In this document: piece after piece, positions 38,807 through 51,200 of the stretch
Layout of the letters: each line of letters opens with the position of its first letter
Position numbering within the stretch: position 1 is the first letter of the stretch
NCBI GenBank assembly: GCA_013396995.1
Contig: VWZP01002415.1
Coordinates: 568,411-632,410, forward strand
Length of the DNA stretch: 64,000 nucleotides
From: Dicaeum eximium
Lineage: Eukaryota > Chordata > Aves > Passeriformes > Dicaeidae
Direction: 5' to 3'
The notes under the pieces: generated by a model
Databases searched by the model: none
Seen by the model: the letters and a program-made list of their open reading frames with translations, nothing else
Told to the model about the DNA's origin: nothing
Translations under genes and position numbers: made by a program

Positions 38807-40850
38807 TCACCAAAAAAAAAAGAATTTAGATGTATTTTAAATTATCCTTTTTTCTCCTCATGAGAAAGAATATTTCAAAATTTGCTGGAAGCAGGAATAA
38901 ATCCTCAGCTTCCATTATTTTGGAGGAACTGTGCTCCAAAGTGAAGGAAACCGAAAGCTGAAGTCCATCAGGTAAGTAAACTGTAAAAACTCTGGCAAAT
39001 TTCCAGATGATGGCTATCTGTCAAGAATAGCTCAGGAGATCTATCTCACAGTTTCCTTACAGCTTCAGAGATGGCATGATACTGTGTCTCAGTAGTGTTA
39101 TTGATTCCATATGAAGAATAATGTCTGTTGACCTTGTATTTAAGATATTAAGTATATCTTTCTAGTTTATATTAAACTATTACATTATAAAACTTTAAAA
39201 TTTGACTTTTATCTCCCTGGAGTTACAGATAGTCATCTGTTTAAGTATCTGGAGGCATATTTTTAAGAAAACTTAAAGAGAATCTAGATGAAGGCAACTT
39301 GAGGTGAATATCTTATGGATAAGGTCCACCTCACCCTTCAGTCTCCTGTGATCATAAATGACAAAATCAAAGTTGATTTTTCAATGCTGATTTCACATGG
39401 TTGGGCATATCATAAGAAATAAGGATCTGTAGTTCCATGCCATGCCTGACACTATAGTGAGACGATCATTAGGATATCCCATTAAATATATACCTGAAAA
39501 CTTTACTGAATTTAGTGCTATTACTAATGAAAAAAATCAATAAAAAGTCATACTGAAAATTCACAAAACATGAAACACTTTAGCCTAAAAGAGAATGAGC
39601 CAGCATATTCTTTGTTGCTCTTCATCATCATTTTGCTTTGTCAGTCTTTAATGGCAATCTGTCACTGACAATGTCTGGCATACAAAAACCTACCACACAC
39701 TTACATGTAAGGCTGACTCTGCATGTGCATATATTGACATGAGTGGGAAAGAATCTCTTGCACCAAAAGCCATATACTCTCAGATATATAGGTAATATGA
39801 AGTGATTTGACAAGATTGTAAATAAAGTGGCATTTTCACTTCCTTCACAGGAAAGCAAGAGGGGGAGAGATCCAGCCTCACAAGTCTCTCTCACCACATT
39901 TTGTCTTCCTGTGAAACTCTACCAAAGAATGAAGGAAATAATTTCAGCCACTTTCTCATTTGCCTTTTTCTCACAGAATGCTTTGCAACTGAGACTATCC
40001 CATCCTCAGATTTTTCCTCTTTAGGTAGGTACAATGACTTCCTTCCTCTCAAAGCTCTCATGATAATTATCACATTGCCATTAGGATTATTCCAGTTTTA
40101 ATGATCAGTATCTAAGAGTGGGCTTTTCCTTTGCATCAAGGTTCATCCATTTCTCAGCTTCATTTTCAGAGGAAGAGGCTTCTGTGATCTTGTCTCTTTG
40201 TGTTCATCTGTGTACCTACCCTTGAAAAAACCTCAACTCAGAGGCCAATTTCTACCAAACTTAACAAAGAGGCAATTGTTCAAAGATATTCACTTCTGAC
40301 ATGCTTGAGGGTTGGGATGAGGACAAGGTAAGTAGAGGAGACATTTCCCATTCCCACTGCAATGCAGTTCATCCCATATTAGATGTTGAAACAAAGACAA
40401 AAATCCATAGGAAATCGTAAATCTATTCTTATTAGGGAAACTTCTGCCACCAGCCAAATATAACTAATTTCCCTTGCTGTGAAGCAGGGATTGTGACAAT
40501 TTAGTTCTGAGTGCATAACAAAAGAGACAAGAAATTATAGCCTTTTTTTTCATGGTAATAAAACCTTTGTTTATCTTGGCCTGCTTCTGCAATGAGAATC
40601 TCAGAGCATGAATTCTGCAAAAACCAAGGACCCTACAGTAAAATTCAAGTTCATCCTGCTCTAGAGAAAGTAAGATTTTATTTTATGAAGATACATAAGT
40701 AACAATATAAAAAAGTGGCTGGAAGACATACATGCGAGTTCACTGCTTACTTCTTTTAAGAGTTAATATTTCCTCTTTATACTAATCAAACAATGCAAAA
40801 AAAACCCTTCAATATTTGTGAGTAACTTATCTCAGAGATTAGAAATAAAA

Positions 40851-40874
40851 TTGTATATTGCATTGTATATTGCA
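40851..40874. repeat. Exact 12-bp tandem duplication
   Basis: TTGTATATTGCA occurs twice in a row, at 40851-40862 and 40863-40874. Confidence 0.95.
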
Positions 40875-41754
40875 GTTCATTTTTATATATAGGCAAGTAT
40901 GGCTTAGCTATGAAGTATACAGGTGCTGTGAGAGAACTAGGTATGGGAAAAGCCTCAACAGGAAGGCAGGGAGAGGTCAGAGGCAGCTGAAGGAAAACAA
41001 GACTTGGTTCATTCCTCATACCCACATGCAATGACAGTTTATAAGAAGGACTGTGACTAACTTTACATCATGTGTCAGCTTTCCTGCCTGCTCAGTCTTT
41101 ATTGCTGTCAAATTTTATTGTTCAGATTGACATACAAGTGAACACGACTTTAAAGGGTTAGGGCATTGTATTCAAGAGCAGTTCTAGCTGATTTAAATCA
41201 GGAAGTTGCAGCTCCCCTGATTCCCCAACCTGTTGTCTCCCTAACCCTTACAGCTTCCCAAGCAGCAGTAGCACCAGAGGCAAACATGGGAACTGCATGA
41301 CTGCAGTCAGAAGATGGGACCCCAACATCTCTACTATGGCCAGTTTAAACTCTGGTGGAGAGACTTCCTGTGAGCATGTTCAAACACAGCTAAGTGCAAC
41401 ACAGGAGAAGGGTGTCCAATATGCAAGGGCAACATTAGGTACCCAAGCAATTATGCCTAGCAGTATTCATGTCCACTGATCATGGTGATAGAATAATTGC
41501 TTTCCACCACAGATTTCTTTTCAGGGGTGTCTCATTCTTTTCCTGTACAACTGAGATCTTTCTCTAAGAAGCCCCTGCAATAACTAATAGCTCCTTTGTG
41601 CTCTATCTTCATAGTCACAAGGATTGGATGAAGAAGTTGTACGCTTTGATTGCCAGACACACCCAGACGTGATGTAAAAGACCTTTTCCTTACATTTACA
41701 TAGGACCACCTGTGTTTCAGTTTGTGCCCCAGTGTTTCTGAGCACCACTCAGAA

Positions 41755-41808
41755 ACTGAGAAGAGCCAGGCTTTGACTGGGTCAGACTGAGAAGAGTCTG
41801 GCTTTGAC
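41755..41808. repeat. 31-bp tandem duplication, second copy partial
   Basis: ACTGAGAAGAG...GGCTTTGACT occurs at 41755 and again at 41786, with only a three-base difference (CCA/TCT) in the shared part. Confidence 0.9.
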
Positions 41809-41939
41809 TTTTAACACTGTCCCATCAGGTATTTACACACAGCCCTTCCTCAGGGCTGACCAGCCCCAATTGGAAAGATCTGGCAATCTCCATCATCTTT
41901 GTTACCTCTTTCTTTGTTACCTTTCTGTCTCTTGCACTG

Positions 41940-42190
41940 TGGAGGCACATATAGACACAGCACTTCAGAGCTAAGTACAGGGCAAGGATTGCCTCCCTCC
42001 TCCTGCTGGCAGTGCAGAGGCTGTTGGCCCCCCTTGGTATAAGGACACATTCCTGTCTCATGTTCAATCTGTTATGCACCAGGATCCTTATCCCTTCCCT
42101 GCAGAGCTGATCTCCATCTGGTCAGCAGCCAGCATACACTGGGGCATGGAGCTATTCTTTCCCAGGTGCAGGAATTTACATATCCCATCA
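41940..42190 (-). mobile_element. CR1 LINE fragment, old
   Basis: Read on the plus strand, this carries diverged versions of blocks typical of reverse-complemented CR1 near the end of the reverse-transcriptase frame. These are a GCCTCCCTCCTCCTGCTGGC block, a CTCATGTTCAATCTG block, and CCCAGGTGCAGGAATT near the end. It is heavily diverged and has no intact frame. Boundaries are approximate. Confidence 0.6.
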
Positions 42191-45100
42191 AAGGATTAGA
42201 ATGTAAAAGAATTTAGCACACAGAATCATTTATAAGGCTGTTTTATGTACCTCAGAATATTATGGACTTGAGAGGGCAGATGCTGTCTGACCATGTGCAG
42301 GTAATTTTCATACTGTGAAATAAATATGTCTCTTATGTTAGGACTTCTTCTCACCTCTTACAGAAAACACTGAAATCAGTAGAAATAGCTCAAATATTGC
42401 CTGTCCAGTCCGAGGTCTATTGTTCCCTAATTAAGTTTCTTAATGTAAACCTGAAGAGAAAAAAAAAGTGGTACTGCATGACAAAATCCCAGTTTAGTTA
42501 CTTAGGTTAAAATGTGAGAATAGATGTAAATTTAATTTTAAAATTATATTCTTTTTCAATTTTCAAGACTTCCATTTGAACAGGCCTAAAATAACAGATT
42601 ATTAAACAATTTTACTCTTGCATTTTCCCAGAGTAAAAGGTGGTAGCAGAACCAGAGATCTGATTCACTAAGATGGTGAATGCTCTCAGCCCCGACTAAA
42701 ATGAGCTTCTTACTAGATAGAGTCCCAAAAGCTTTAGGTGAAATACCACAGAGGGAAGCCTAACTCAACTTGCTTTCCATATGGGAAGACACAGACAGGA
42801 GACTGACAGAACATGATACACAGGGATTCATGTGGTGGTTGGTTTGTTGGGTTTGTTTTTTTTTTCAAAATAAGAATATGATCTCCAATGGTTTTTTTGG
42901 TTTGATTTTTTTTTCAGGGGAGCTTTAATTTCAACTCTGTTTCCATCTGTAGTGCTTCATTCAGGAGAGATATGCCAACAGACATAGAAATCTGTAGTGT
43001 GAAAAGATAATAGATAAGACAATTTAGACAGGATAAAATACCTTGATGCTTTTACAGTGAGCCTTGGAAGCTCAACTCTCAGTGCCCGAGACAGCAGCTG
43101 CTGAGCAAGCGTCACCCTCTCAGGCACTTGGTGTGAAAAGTCTCACATTTAATCAGCCTTTTAAAATGACAGGCATGGAAAAATGTCTTTGCAACCACAG
43201 GAACCTCTTGCAGAGTGGTGCTTTTGCCATGCAGACCCCCAGTTCCTTCCCTTGTTCCTTCCCCCAGTAATACCCAGCCACTGACCAGGACACACAGCAC
43301 TCCCTGCCTCACTCCTTGGCACTAGAGAGTTGCACAACTAGGAAAACTGCACAGAAAATTCCTAAGCGTTGTCCCAGAAGCATGAATAAAACGTTTCCGT
43401 ATCTTTCCGTGTGACGACAAACCCGAAGCCAGAAAGGGGAGGTATGAGCCTGGGGGTTTCCCATGCGTCTATGGCCTGTCCTTGGATGACCCTTGAAATT
43501 CTGATAAAGGATTTTCCTGCAGTTCATTCCTACATAATTGTCCCGTGTAGATCCTTTGGTGTCTTTTATCAAGTTTATCTGTGGCTTTTCCCTTTCCTTT
43601 CCTAGAGAACTACTCTATTCACTTTCTTCATATCTTTCTATTTCACAACAACTATAGGTTATATGTTTCACATCTTTATCTGTCTGTCAGATTTAGTTTA
43701 AATTGGCCACAGAGATTATGTGGTTTTTTGCGGGGGAAGCCAAGAGCAGCTGACAACTAAGCATTTTCTATGTGGAGTCTGGATAGAAATATCTAAAAAT
43801 ATATAATACTCTCAGGAACCATGAAGCTTTACATATGCTAGATGATGGAATTACCTAATTTCTACTTTTTTACAATAAAATTAGAGGAAAATCCAAATGG
43901 TCCAATTTCCCTATGAAAATACAACTTCTTTTATTTAATACTTGAAATTTTTTAGTGAAGCATCAATGACAGGTTCATTTTAAAGGAAGAGGTTTTTTCT
44001 CTTTCTTAAGCCAAACTGTAGAAAGCCACCATTGTTAGAAACATTCGTCCCTTTAGCTTAAGTACTGATGCAGAAGTCAAAACAGCAAATTGCAGTCCAC
44101 TTACAAAAGCAGAACTGTAGACTGTGCAAGTGTTAAGCTTTTTAATCTGTAGAATGTCACACTCCAGTTCAGGTTACTGTTCATTATACAGGAGCTGTTA
44201 ATGTTATTTTTTGACAGCATGAGTTATCACTATTTGACAGTCATTATCTTGCAGCAAGGCTCTTTAGACTTTTTTGGACCCTTTCTTTGTGATTATGTTG
44301 TATTTTTTTTTTCTGTAAGCAGTAGCTCATTTATCATTTGAATTGGGAATTCCAACAGAAGCCTAGTTTCCCATTGAGTTATTAGTTAGGAAGTAAGAGG
44401 GATGTAGTAGTTTTGGATGAAGTTTGGACCATCTTATCTTTGAAATAGGGTAAAAGACTATATTCTCCCCCTAGACTGGTAGTTCCCCTTAACAATGGTT
44501 CAAACATGGTTATGTTATTTTCAGTGACCAAAGACATTTTTGTGAAAGAAGGAAAGGAAGGAAGGCATGACTCCTCATGTCTGCAAAATTCATCCCTTAA
44601 GTAGTAGGAGGAAGACAATGTTAAAAAACATTTAGTGGGATGATGGAGAAGGCAGGAATAAGATGGTCTAAGGTACTCTGGGACTCAGGTTGCCTTTTCA
44701 GTAGGGTTTTGTAGCCTGTGAAATATCACATTATACTGCAAAAATAATCTAAGCAAAAGTTTGAATTTCTGATCCTTTAGCAAAGCAATTTCTTGTTCCC
44801 AATCAATGTCAAAATACTGAGGATTTTTTCTCATCAAAAAGTTCATAAAATCCCTGATTCACAAATAGCTAAATATTGTGTTATGAGTCAGTTTGACATT
44901 AAATTGGATTATCTGTCATCCCACATGGTCTCACAGGAGCTGTACCATTGCCAGTTCATAATCTCCTTCATAAGCAGTGCTCAGTGTCAAGACTTCATCT
45001 TTCACAGCGCTCTGACACTCGTGATTCTTCACAAGTTTCAATCAAAAGGCACCATGGGAGTTACAATCCATCTGGGCCACACAGATTACAGAATGCCTGG

Positions 45101-46827
45101 AGGCAGGACTCTAACCACCTAATGGACAGATGTTATGAAATTTCACTGACAGGAGGAGACCCAGGTTAATGCTGAACTGAAGCTACTATTCCAAATTTGA
45201 TAGAAATTAGTGATTAGGCATTCCTAATGGATTTTTTTTTAATCATCAACATAAAAGCATGGTTTTATAGAAAATGTATGTTGTGTAGAAATCGGCCTCC
45301 TCTAGCTAAAAGAAATAAAATTTTCTTGTCCACGTCCTGGTACAAGTTGATGATTTTAGACTAGCACAGGAGAATGTGAGATAGTTCTAAAGAATGGCAG
45401 AACTTTTTTACTTTTGATTCTTTGGTTATGTAGAGATTTTAAACAAGGCACTGCCTCAGAAAGGCAGGACAGGCATTAATAGTGGACTATTCAAAAAAGT
45501 CAGATGGCAGGATGTCAGGCAATGTCACTGAAGTATTCTGATCTTGGATAACTCTGTAACTGGAGTAATCTATTTCAGGCTGGATTACAAACTGATTGAA
45601 AGCAGCTAATTCATCTGAGCAACCCAATTATGTGAGCTACACAGAATCACATCAGCAAAGAACTATTACATATCAAAGCATAATAAAATTGAGGGCATAT
45701 TGAGAACCAAAGGTCACTGAGGTGTTGCTTTATGCTTTATCACCACTTAACAACAAAGGCAAAGAAAGATAATCTTCTAATCAGTCCAATATGAAAATTG
45801 AAGATGAGAGTTCTTTTTATCCTCTTTGATACATTTCCTATGCAGTTGCTTTTTGAACACCAAATTTCTTTCCCAAAAATGAATATACTTTACAGGATTT
45901 TTTTCCTGCTTGTTGTCGGGTTTTGTTTGGGTTTTTTTCCCTATTGTTTTTGAAAATGTGAATGAGACCATGAAGGAATCCTGTCTCTTTCCTTACACAG
46001 CACTCTGTTCTAAGCAATTTCACCCTTTATTGCATCACGTTTCCTATTTAATGTAATAAAGTAGCTCATCATTTCTTAATCATGCCCCTTGCCTTTGCTA
46101 TTATGAAAAGGTTGGAACAAGATGTAGGTAAGAGAGGATTAAATAATAAGAGTATACTCTAATGTCCCTTGGTGTGGCTAGAATGAAAATAGGCCATGTC
46201 AAACAAATAAGATTTCATTTTTGTTGAAATTACAGGTCTGATTGATGAAGATAACTGCACAAGTATAATTGAATAGCTAAGTATTGACATCTGAAATACC
46301 AATTTAAAAATTATCTGTGTTTATAAGCAGTGAATTCATCACCCAACTAATAAACCTCCAGAAGTCAGTGGAGAACATTGCTTAGCAGTTCTTCTAGGAG
46401 GTTTTCCTGTCAATGACAAATGCAATGCAATGCAAAAATCATTAGCATTCTGTGGTAAAAACTGTCACAAAATTAGAACATCTCATGACAGAGCATATTG
46501 TCCTTCTCACTCAGAGAGTATTTAAGTCTTATACATAAAACAAGAAACAGGTATTGAGACCATTTTAGGAATGACTACAGTAAGGTAGGAGATGACCTTT
46601 GGGATATGGGTAATCTGGGTTGAAATCCAATTTTTAGCCAGAATAAAAGAGAGAAATCTGCACTTAGGCTCTCCCAATTCCTAAGAGGTGGATTTATCAA
46701 TACTCTGGAATGCAATTCTGCCATCTTTAGCTTTCATTACACATTTCTGAATCTAAGAAACCTCTCTCTAATACTTATCAAAATCAGAATTTATATATGA
46801 AGGACTTTTAATTCCAACATATTGGCA
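42191..46827. other. Non-coding sequence, no gene recognised
   Basis: AT-rich unique sequence with T-rich tracts at 42838-42920, a GAAGGAAGG purine run near 44547-44570, and three overlapping AATGC units at 46420-46436. No coding frame is convincing. Confidence 0.6.
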
Positions 46828-47047
46828 TGTCCTAGGCTGACGGTGTCTCCTATCCCAATCGCTTTTTGGAATTTGTTTTGTCTAGGGCGGCGGGTTTCCC
46901 CCCCGCTGCCCCCCCCATCTCTCGCTCTCTCAGCAGGACGCAGCCCCGGCTGATTTACTTTCGCTTTGGCTGCTTTGCTGGCTGCCTCGGNAGGAGGTTT
47001 GTTTTCTAGGGGAGGTTTTCTTCCCCAGTCTGTCCTAAACCAGGACA
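46828..47047 (-). mobile_element. 220-bp LTR-like element with perfect 5-bp target duplication
   Basis: The element starts TGTCCTAGG and ends CCAGGACA, and is flanked on both sides by TGGCA (46823-46827 and 47048-47052). TG...CA ends with a 5-bp duplication fit an ERVL-type solo LTR. Read on the minus strand it starts TGTCCTGGTTTAGGAC, like other avian LTRs, so minus orientation is preferred. The interior is much richer in GC than its surroundings. It includes C-runs near 46897-46917 and one undetermined base at 46991. The short length suggests an internally deleted LTR or a short family. Confidence 0.75.
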
Positions 47048-47802
47048 TGGCATAATCCAGTGAGAAAGAGCTTTAAAAATATTGGCCTCTGAGTATTTTC
47101 TATGTAAATTTGGTGGGATATGACAATACAACTGACACTAATCAGTATCTTCTTCAGTGATATGGAAATAACATAAGCCTACTGCTGATAAAATTGTATC
47201 AGCTGATGCAAGGATGAGTGGAAGGCCAAGTAATGGTGATGAAACACCATCATGGTTGGTGAATTGCTCAGTAAAATGAGTCCATTCAGGCAGGATACAT
47301 TACACTAAAATATGTATAAAGCACAATATATATAGTACAGAAAGAGGGGGCATTCTGTGGCCACAGAAGCGTTGAACAGGGCTTAGGATTCCCACAGAGT
47401 GAACTCCTTCAGCTGAGGATGGATGCAGGCCCTGTTCAGAGTGCAGATGGCTACTTCAGGCTGTATGTGTGTTTCTGAATAATAATAATTACTAAAGATC
47501 TCTCAAACCAAACAGAAACAAATGAGTTATTAAAATTGGAAAAAAAGTATTACATTTGTAATTATATGAACAGAGGGGTAAAAGTGAATTCATCTTCCCT
47601 CACTGTCTTCAAGTGAGCATTTAATAGCTTCAAGAGAAATAATGTTTCAGCCCAGCAATTTTCTGTGTTTTCTTAGTAACATTGCTCCTGTGCTCTGGCT
47701 GCCAGATGAAGAACCGTTTGCACACCTGCTGGGTTAACACAATGCTTATTCTTCTAAAACCACTGGCCTATGGAACCACACAATGCTTATTCTGTAGGAT
47801 CA
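47048..47802. other. Non-coding sequence between two LTR insertions
   Basis: AT-rich unique DNA. CACAATGCTTATTCT occurs twice, at about 47738 and 47779, as a short direct repeat. No coding frame is convincing. Confidence 0.55.
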
Positions 47803-48193
47803 TGTTAAACATTAACCAAGAAGAAGAATGGGAAGTAACCAGCTCAGTTATGCCAAATTTTCACCAGTTCACCAAGCAGCCAAGTACAACTTTGGGGTCA
47901 CGGAACACCACAGACCATGAAAGAGACCCCCGGGTCAGAAGAATGTGTGCACAAAGGGGAGGGAATATATGTTGAAAATTTGGGGGAAATGATCATCAAA
48001 TCTATGTTTATTCCAGGAAAATCAATTAATATGTATGTGAAATATAGTATAAAAACTGAAGCTTTTTCTTTACACAGCATGTATGATATTTTGGGGAACA
48101 TATCCCCTCGTGCATCCAGATAAATAAAGAACACCTGCTTCTTAATGTGACATCGGTGTTAAGGAGTTTTATTTTTACCAGTTTTTGGTAACA
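47803..48193 (+). mobile_element. Solo LTR of an endogenous retrovirus with promoter and polyadenylation signals
   Basis: It starts TGTTAAAC and ends GGTAACA, giving the inverted terminal pair TGTTA/TAACA. A TATA box (TATAAAA, 48048-48054) lies 75 bases before an AATAAA (48123-48128), the spacing of a compact U3-R-U5 arrangement. The stretch after AATAAA, CACCTGCTTCTTAATGTG and a GTTTTATTTTTACC block, resembles the U5 of gammaretrovirus-like avian ERVs. The flanks are ATCA (47799-47802) and ATCT (48194-48197), a 4-bp duplication with one mismatch, fitting an ERV1-type insertion. No internal genes follow. The family assignment is inference; the 3' boundary is firmer than the 5' one. Confidence 0.68.
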
Positions 48194-48214
48194 ATCTCAT
48201 CTTTGATGAGATTG
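48192..48214. repeat. Perfect 10-bp inverted repeat with 3-base loop
   Basis: CAATCTCATC, loop TTT, then GATGAGATTG. The left arm begins inside the last two bases of the LTR at 47803-48193, so it straddles the insertion junction. Confidence 0.85.
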
Positions 48215-51200
48215 CATGGGAACAAGTTATTAGCCTTCAACACTTCCAACAAAATGAAGTGTAGCTTCTGGCACTAAGAAAGCCTGGATTCCCATGAACT
48301 TTTAAGCTACATCATAGACTTCTGGTGTGTTTAAAAAAAAAAAGAAAAAAAAAAGCTAGCTCCAGTTAGAAATTCAAGCCCCTTCCCACCCGGACTGGCT
48401 GATGGCTCCAATGGATGTGCTCATAGAGGTGACTTTGCTTCAGGTTTTACACATGCAAGGTACTTTTCTTACACTTTCCAGCTATTTTCATGAAATGAGA
48501 GAACTAGCCTGCAGTTTAGACAAGCAAATCAAAGCCTGTCATTTGAACCTCAGTTTTGGATAACTAGTGATTCTGTTTCCATGCCCTAGCACAGTAACCA
48601 CTGAGTGGAAAGCAGTAGGTGTTTCTGAAGGCCTTCAGAAGCTATTGTCTAGCTTAATTCCGTGCTTAAAGTACGGTCATCCAGATCTCTCTTCAGAGAG
48701 CTTTTTTAAGCACCCACTTCTCTGCCCTAACCGTACAGGGAATTTAGCCAGATGCTTTAGGAGCACTGCTTTGCTAGGAGTGGAAGGATAAACACATTAT
48801 GAGTTTTCAGTCAAATGGTAGTCAGCAGCAGCTGTATGAAAAATTACAATAGAAGAGCAGAATCCTGAAGTCTGTATTAGCACTGAAACATGAATGTATC
48901 ATGTGATCCCAAGTATTTCTTTCCATAGAAAGCATAAAATGTTTGATTATTAATTACACTTTTATTTTTATCTCTAAGAAACAGACTTCAGCATATTTTA
49001 AGTGAGCTGGCATCCAAATTTTTGGAACAAATTTCTATTGTAAGGAAAATTTTTTTGCAGAAATTGCAGAAAAAGGTTTTCCCAAAACTTTTTTTTTTTT
49101 TTGTTACATGAGATTATTATCTATATCTTTATTTGTCAGAGAGCAATATTTTATTTGTCTAGAGGGCTTAATAAATATCAATACTACTTTATCTCATTTT
49201 TTAAGCTAATATTACCACTTACCATTATTGCTGAGAGGCTACTGCAGCTTGGTGAGCTGTCCAGCAAGAATCTAACTGATCACTGAACTGGTCTTAAATA
49301 TGTCAGAATTGCTGACATCAAAGCCTGGGTACTGAGAACATATAGATCTGCTAGACATGCACTTCTACTCATTATATAGCTCCACATTTTCATTTAGTGT
49401 ACACAGAGAATTTCTTATCCTTGGGCTACCTGAAGTTTAGGATTTGATTTGGATTTGTTTCCCTCTTTCATCTGTGCAATAGCTCAAAGCACAGTGCTTT
49501 TTCTTCCTGAATTTTTGATGCTCTTTGCAGCACACTAGCCTGTGAGGGTTATTTTCTCCATTATTCTATCTCTGTCCTATTTCTTGTCTTCCTTTAGCTT
49601 GATACACTTGTTCCAAACTGATGCCTGTTTTACTCCAGTGCTCTCACTGAAATTCAATAGGAGATATCTTTATAGAGAAAAAGCTGCTCCTCTCATAAAT
49701 CTCCCTAGCAAGCTGGATTCACATAGCCCACAAGAGATTTAGCCTTTGATTAGGGATTTCTTTCTCTGATATCATATAGAATATACAAATCCTTAACCAT
49801 GCACGTTTTTAAACATTTTTTGATCAGCAGTTTATGTCACAGAACTCATCAAATTGCTCTCTCCTGTGTTCATACAGGAGAGCATTTAGAGGAGTGTTCA
49901 TACAGTGTTTCTATCAATGATATCCTACTTATTTGTTTTCTTTTTTTGACTCATTAGAATATTTACAATGCATTATTCAACTTTTTAAAATCTTTATCAC
50001 AGGGAGATATGTATACACACTCAACTCTGTCATCCATTGCTTTTACACAAAGATATTTGTATCTATGGTTCAGCCTGAAGCTGTGTGATTTTTTTCCTCA
50101 GGACTGTAGTGTTCAGCAGTTTATCAGTGTCTTCCTAAGCATGAACATCAGTTTTCTTGCATCACCTGTTAAGTAATATATAAGAAGATTCTATTTTCTT
50201 ATGGCCCATTGCCTCTTTATTAAGGCTCAGATATATTCTACAGCAGCAGCCAGTATTCCAGGCACATGTTGTCTTCTCAGTCCCCTTTCCTTTTGCAAGC
50301 TGTATGGTTTCTTTCTCTAATGCCTTTCCAGAATTTGTAATTATTGCAAAGTTTACTCGAGGGTAAACAAGCAAGCAGCAGCATTGCCAGTGTTTAGTAG
50401 CTTTAGTTCTCCTTATGGACCAATAATTTAGTCATTCCCTTTACATTCTCAGTACATGACTTCTTTTCTGTAGCAGCAGCTGAATAGCAGCTGATAGGAA
50501 AGAAAAAGTCATTAAAACTTTCTGGAAATGTTAAAAACTCATTTGGAAGTGTAAATCTCAAAAAAAAATTGTATTTATTATATAAGGATCTACTACAAAT
50601 CAGTCTCTTGCTGGATCTAAATTTAATGGATCTAAAAATTCTTGTGCTATTTCTGTACTTGGGACACAGATAACATGGACTGATTAATAAAATAACTCTA
50701 AATTTCAAAAATAGTAGAAATATAAGAATGAAATTATTTATAATTACAACATACACTAGTGAGGTTTATATGTAAGGTAATTAACTATTCTATGAGTGTT
50801 TGAAACTCGTATGACTCTTTGAAGCCATCAACACTTTGAACCTTTACTATTCATAGCATTAACTAACAAGTGAAAAGTACCACAGGGCACCACAAATAAG
50901 TGTAAAGCATCTTTAGTACTTTCTCAGTCCCAGTCTCAAGCTGACAAAACAAAGTGTATCTCAGATACCTGAAGAAAATAAATGGTAATCACAAATGTTT
51001 AACAGTATAAAACCACAGTAGTACCTGAAGGAAATGAAAGAAGGTAAAATACGAAGAATTGACCTGGAACAGTGTTGGTTTTTTCACAGCTAGGATCTAA
51101 TTTGAGTTCATTAAGTGGTACTCACAGCTAGGAGGAAACACAATTCTCATTTTGGTAAGTGATGTTTCACTGAATGTAACAAGCAGTCACAGGTGCAAAT

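Larger units (their letters stand above)
33162..41939. other. Non-coding sequence, no gene recognised
   Basis: Apart from the short repeats listed separately, this is unique AT-rich DNA. A 157-codon open frame at 35154-35627 lies in a somewhat GC-richer patch, but its translation has no recognisable domain and no splice or promoter context. I see no mobile element that I can name. Confidence 0.6.

Noticed and set aside
44793..45122. 109-codon open frame
   Set aside because: The translation is unrecognised and there is no splice, promoter or conservation evidence.
46791..47048. 85-codon minus-strand open frame
   Set aside because: It lies almost wholly within the 220-bp LTR-like element and includes an undetermined base.
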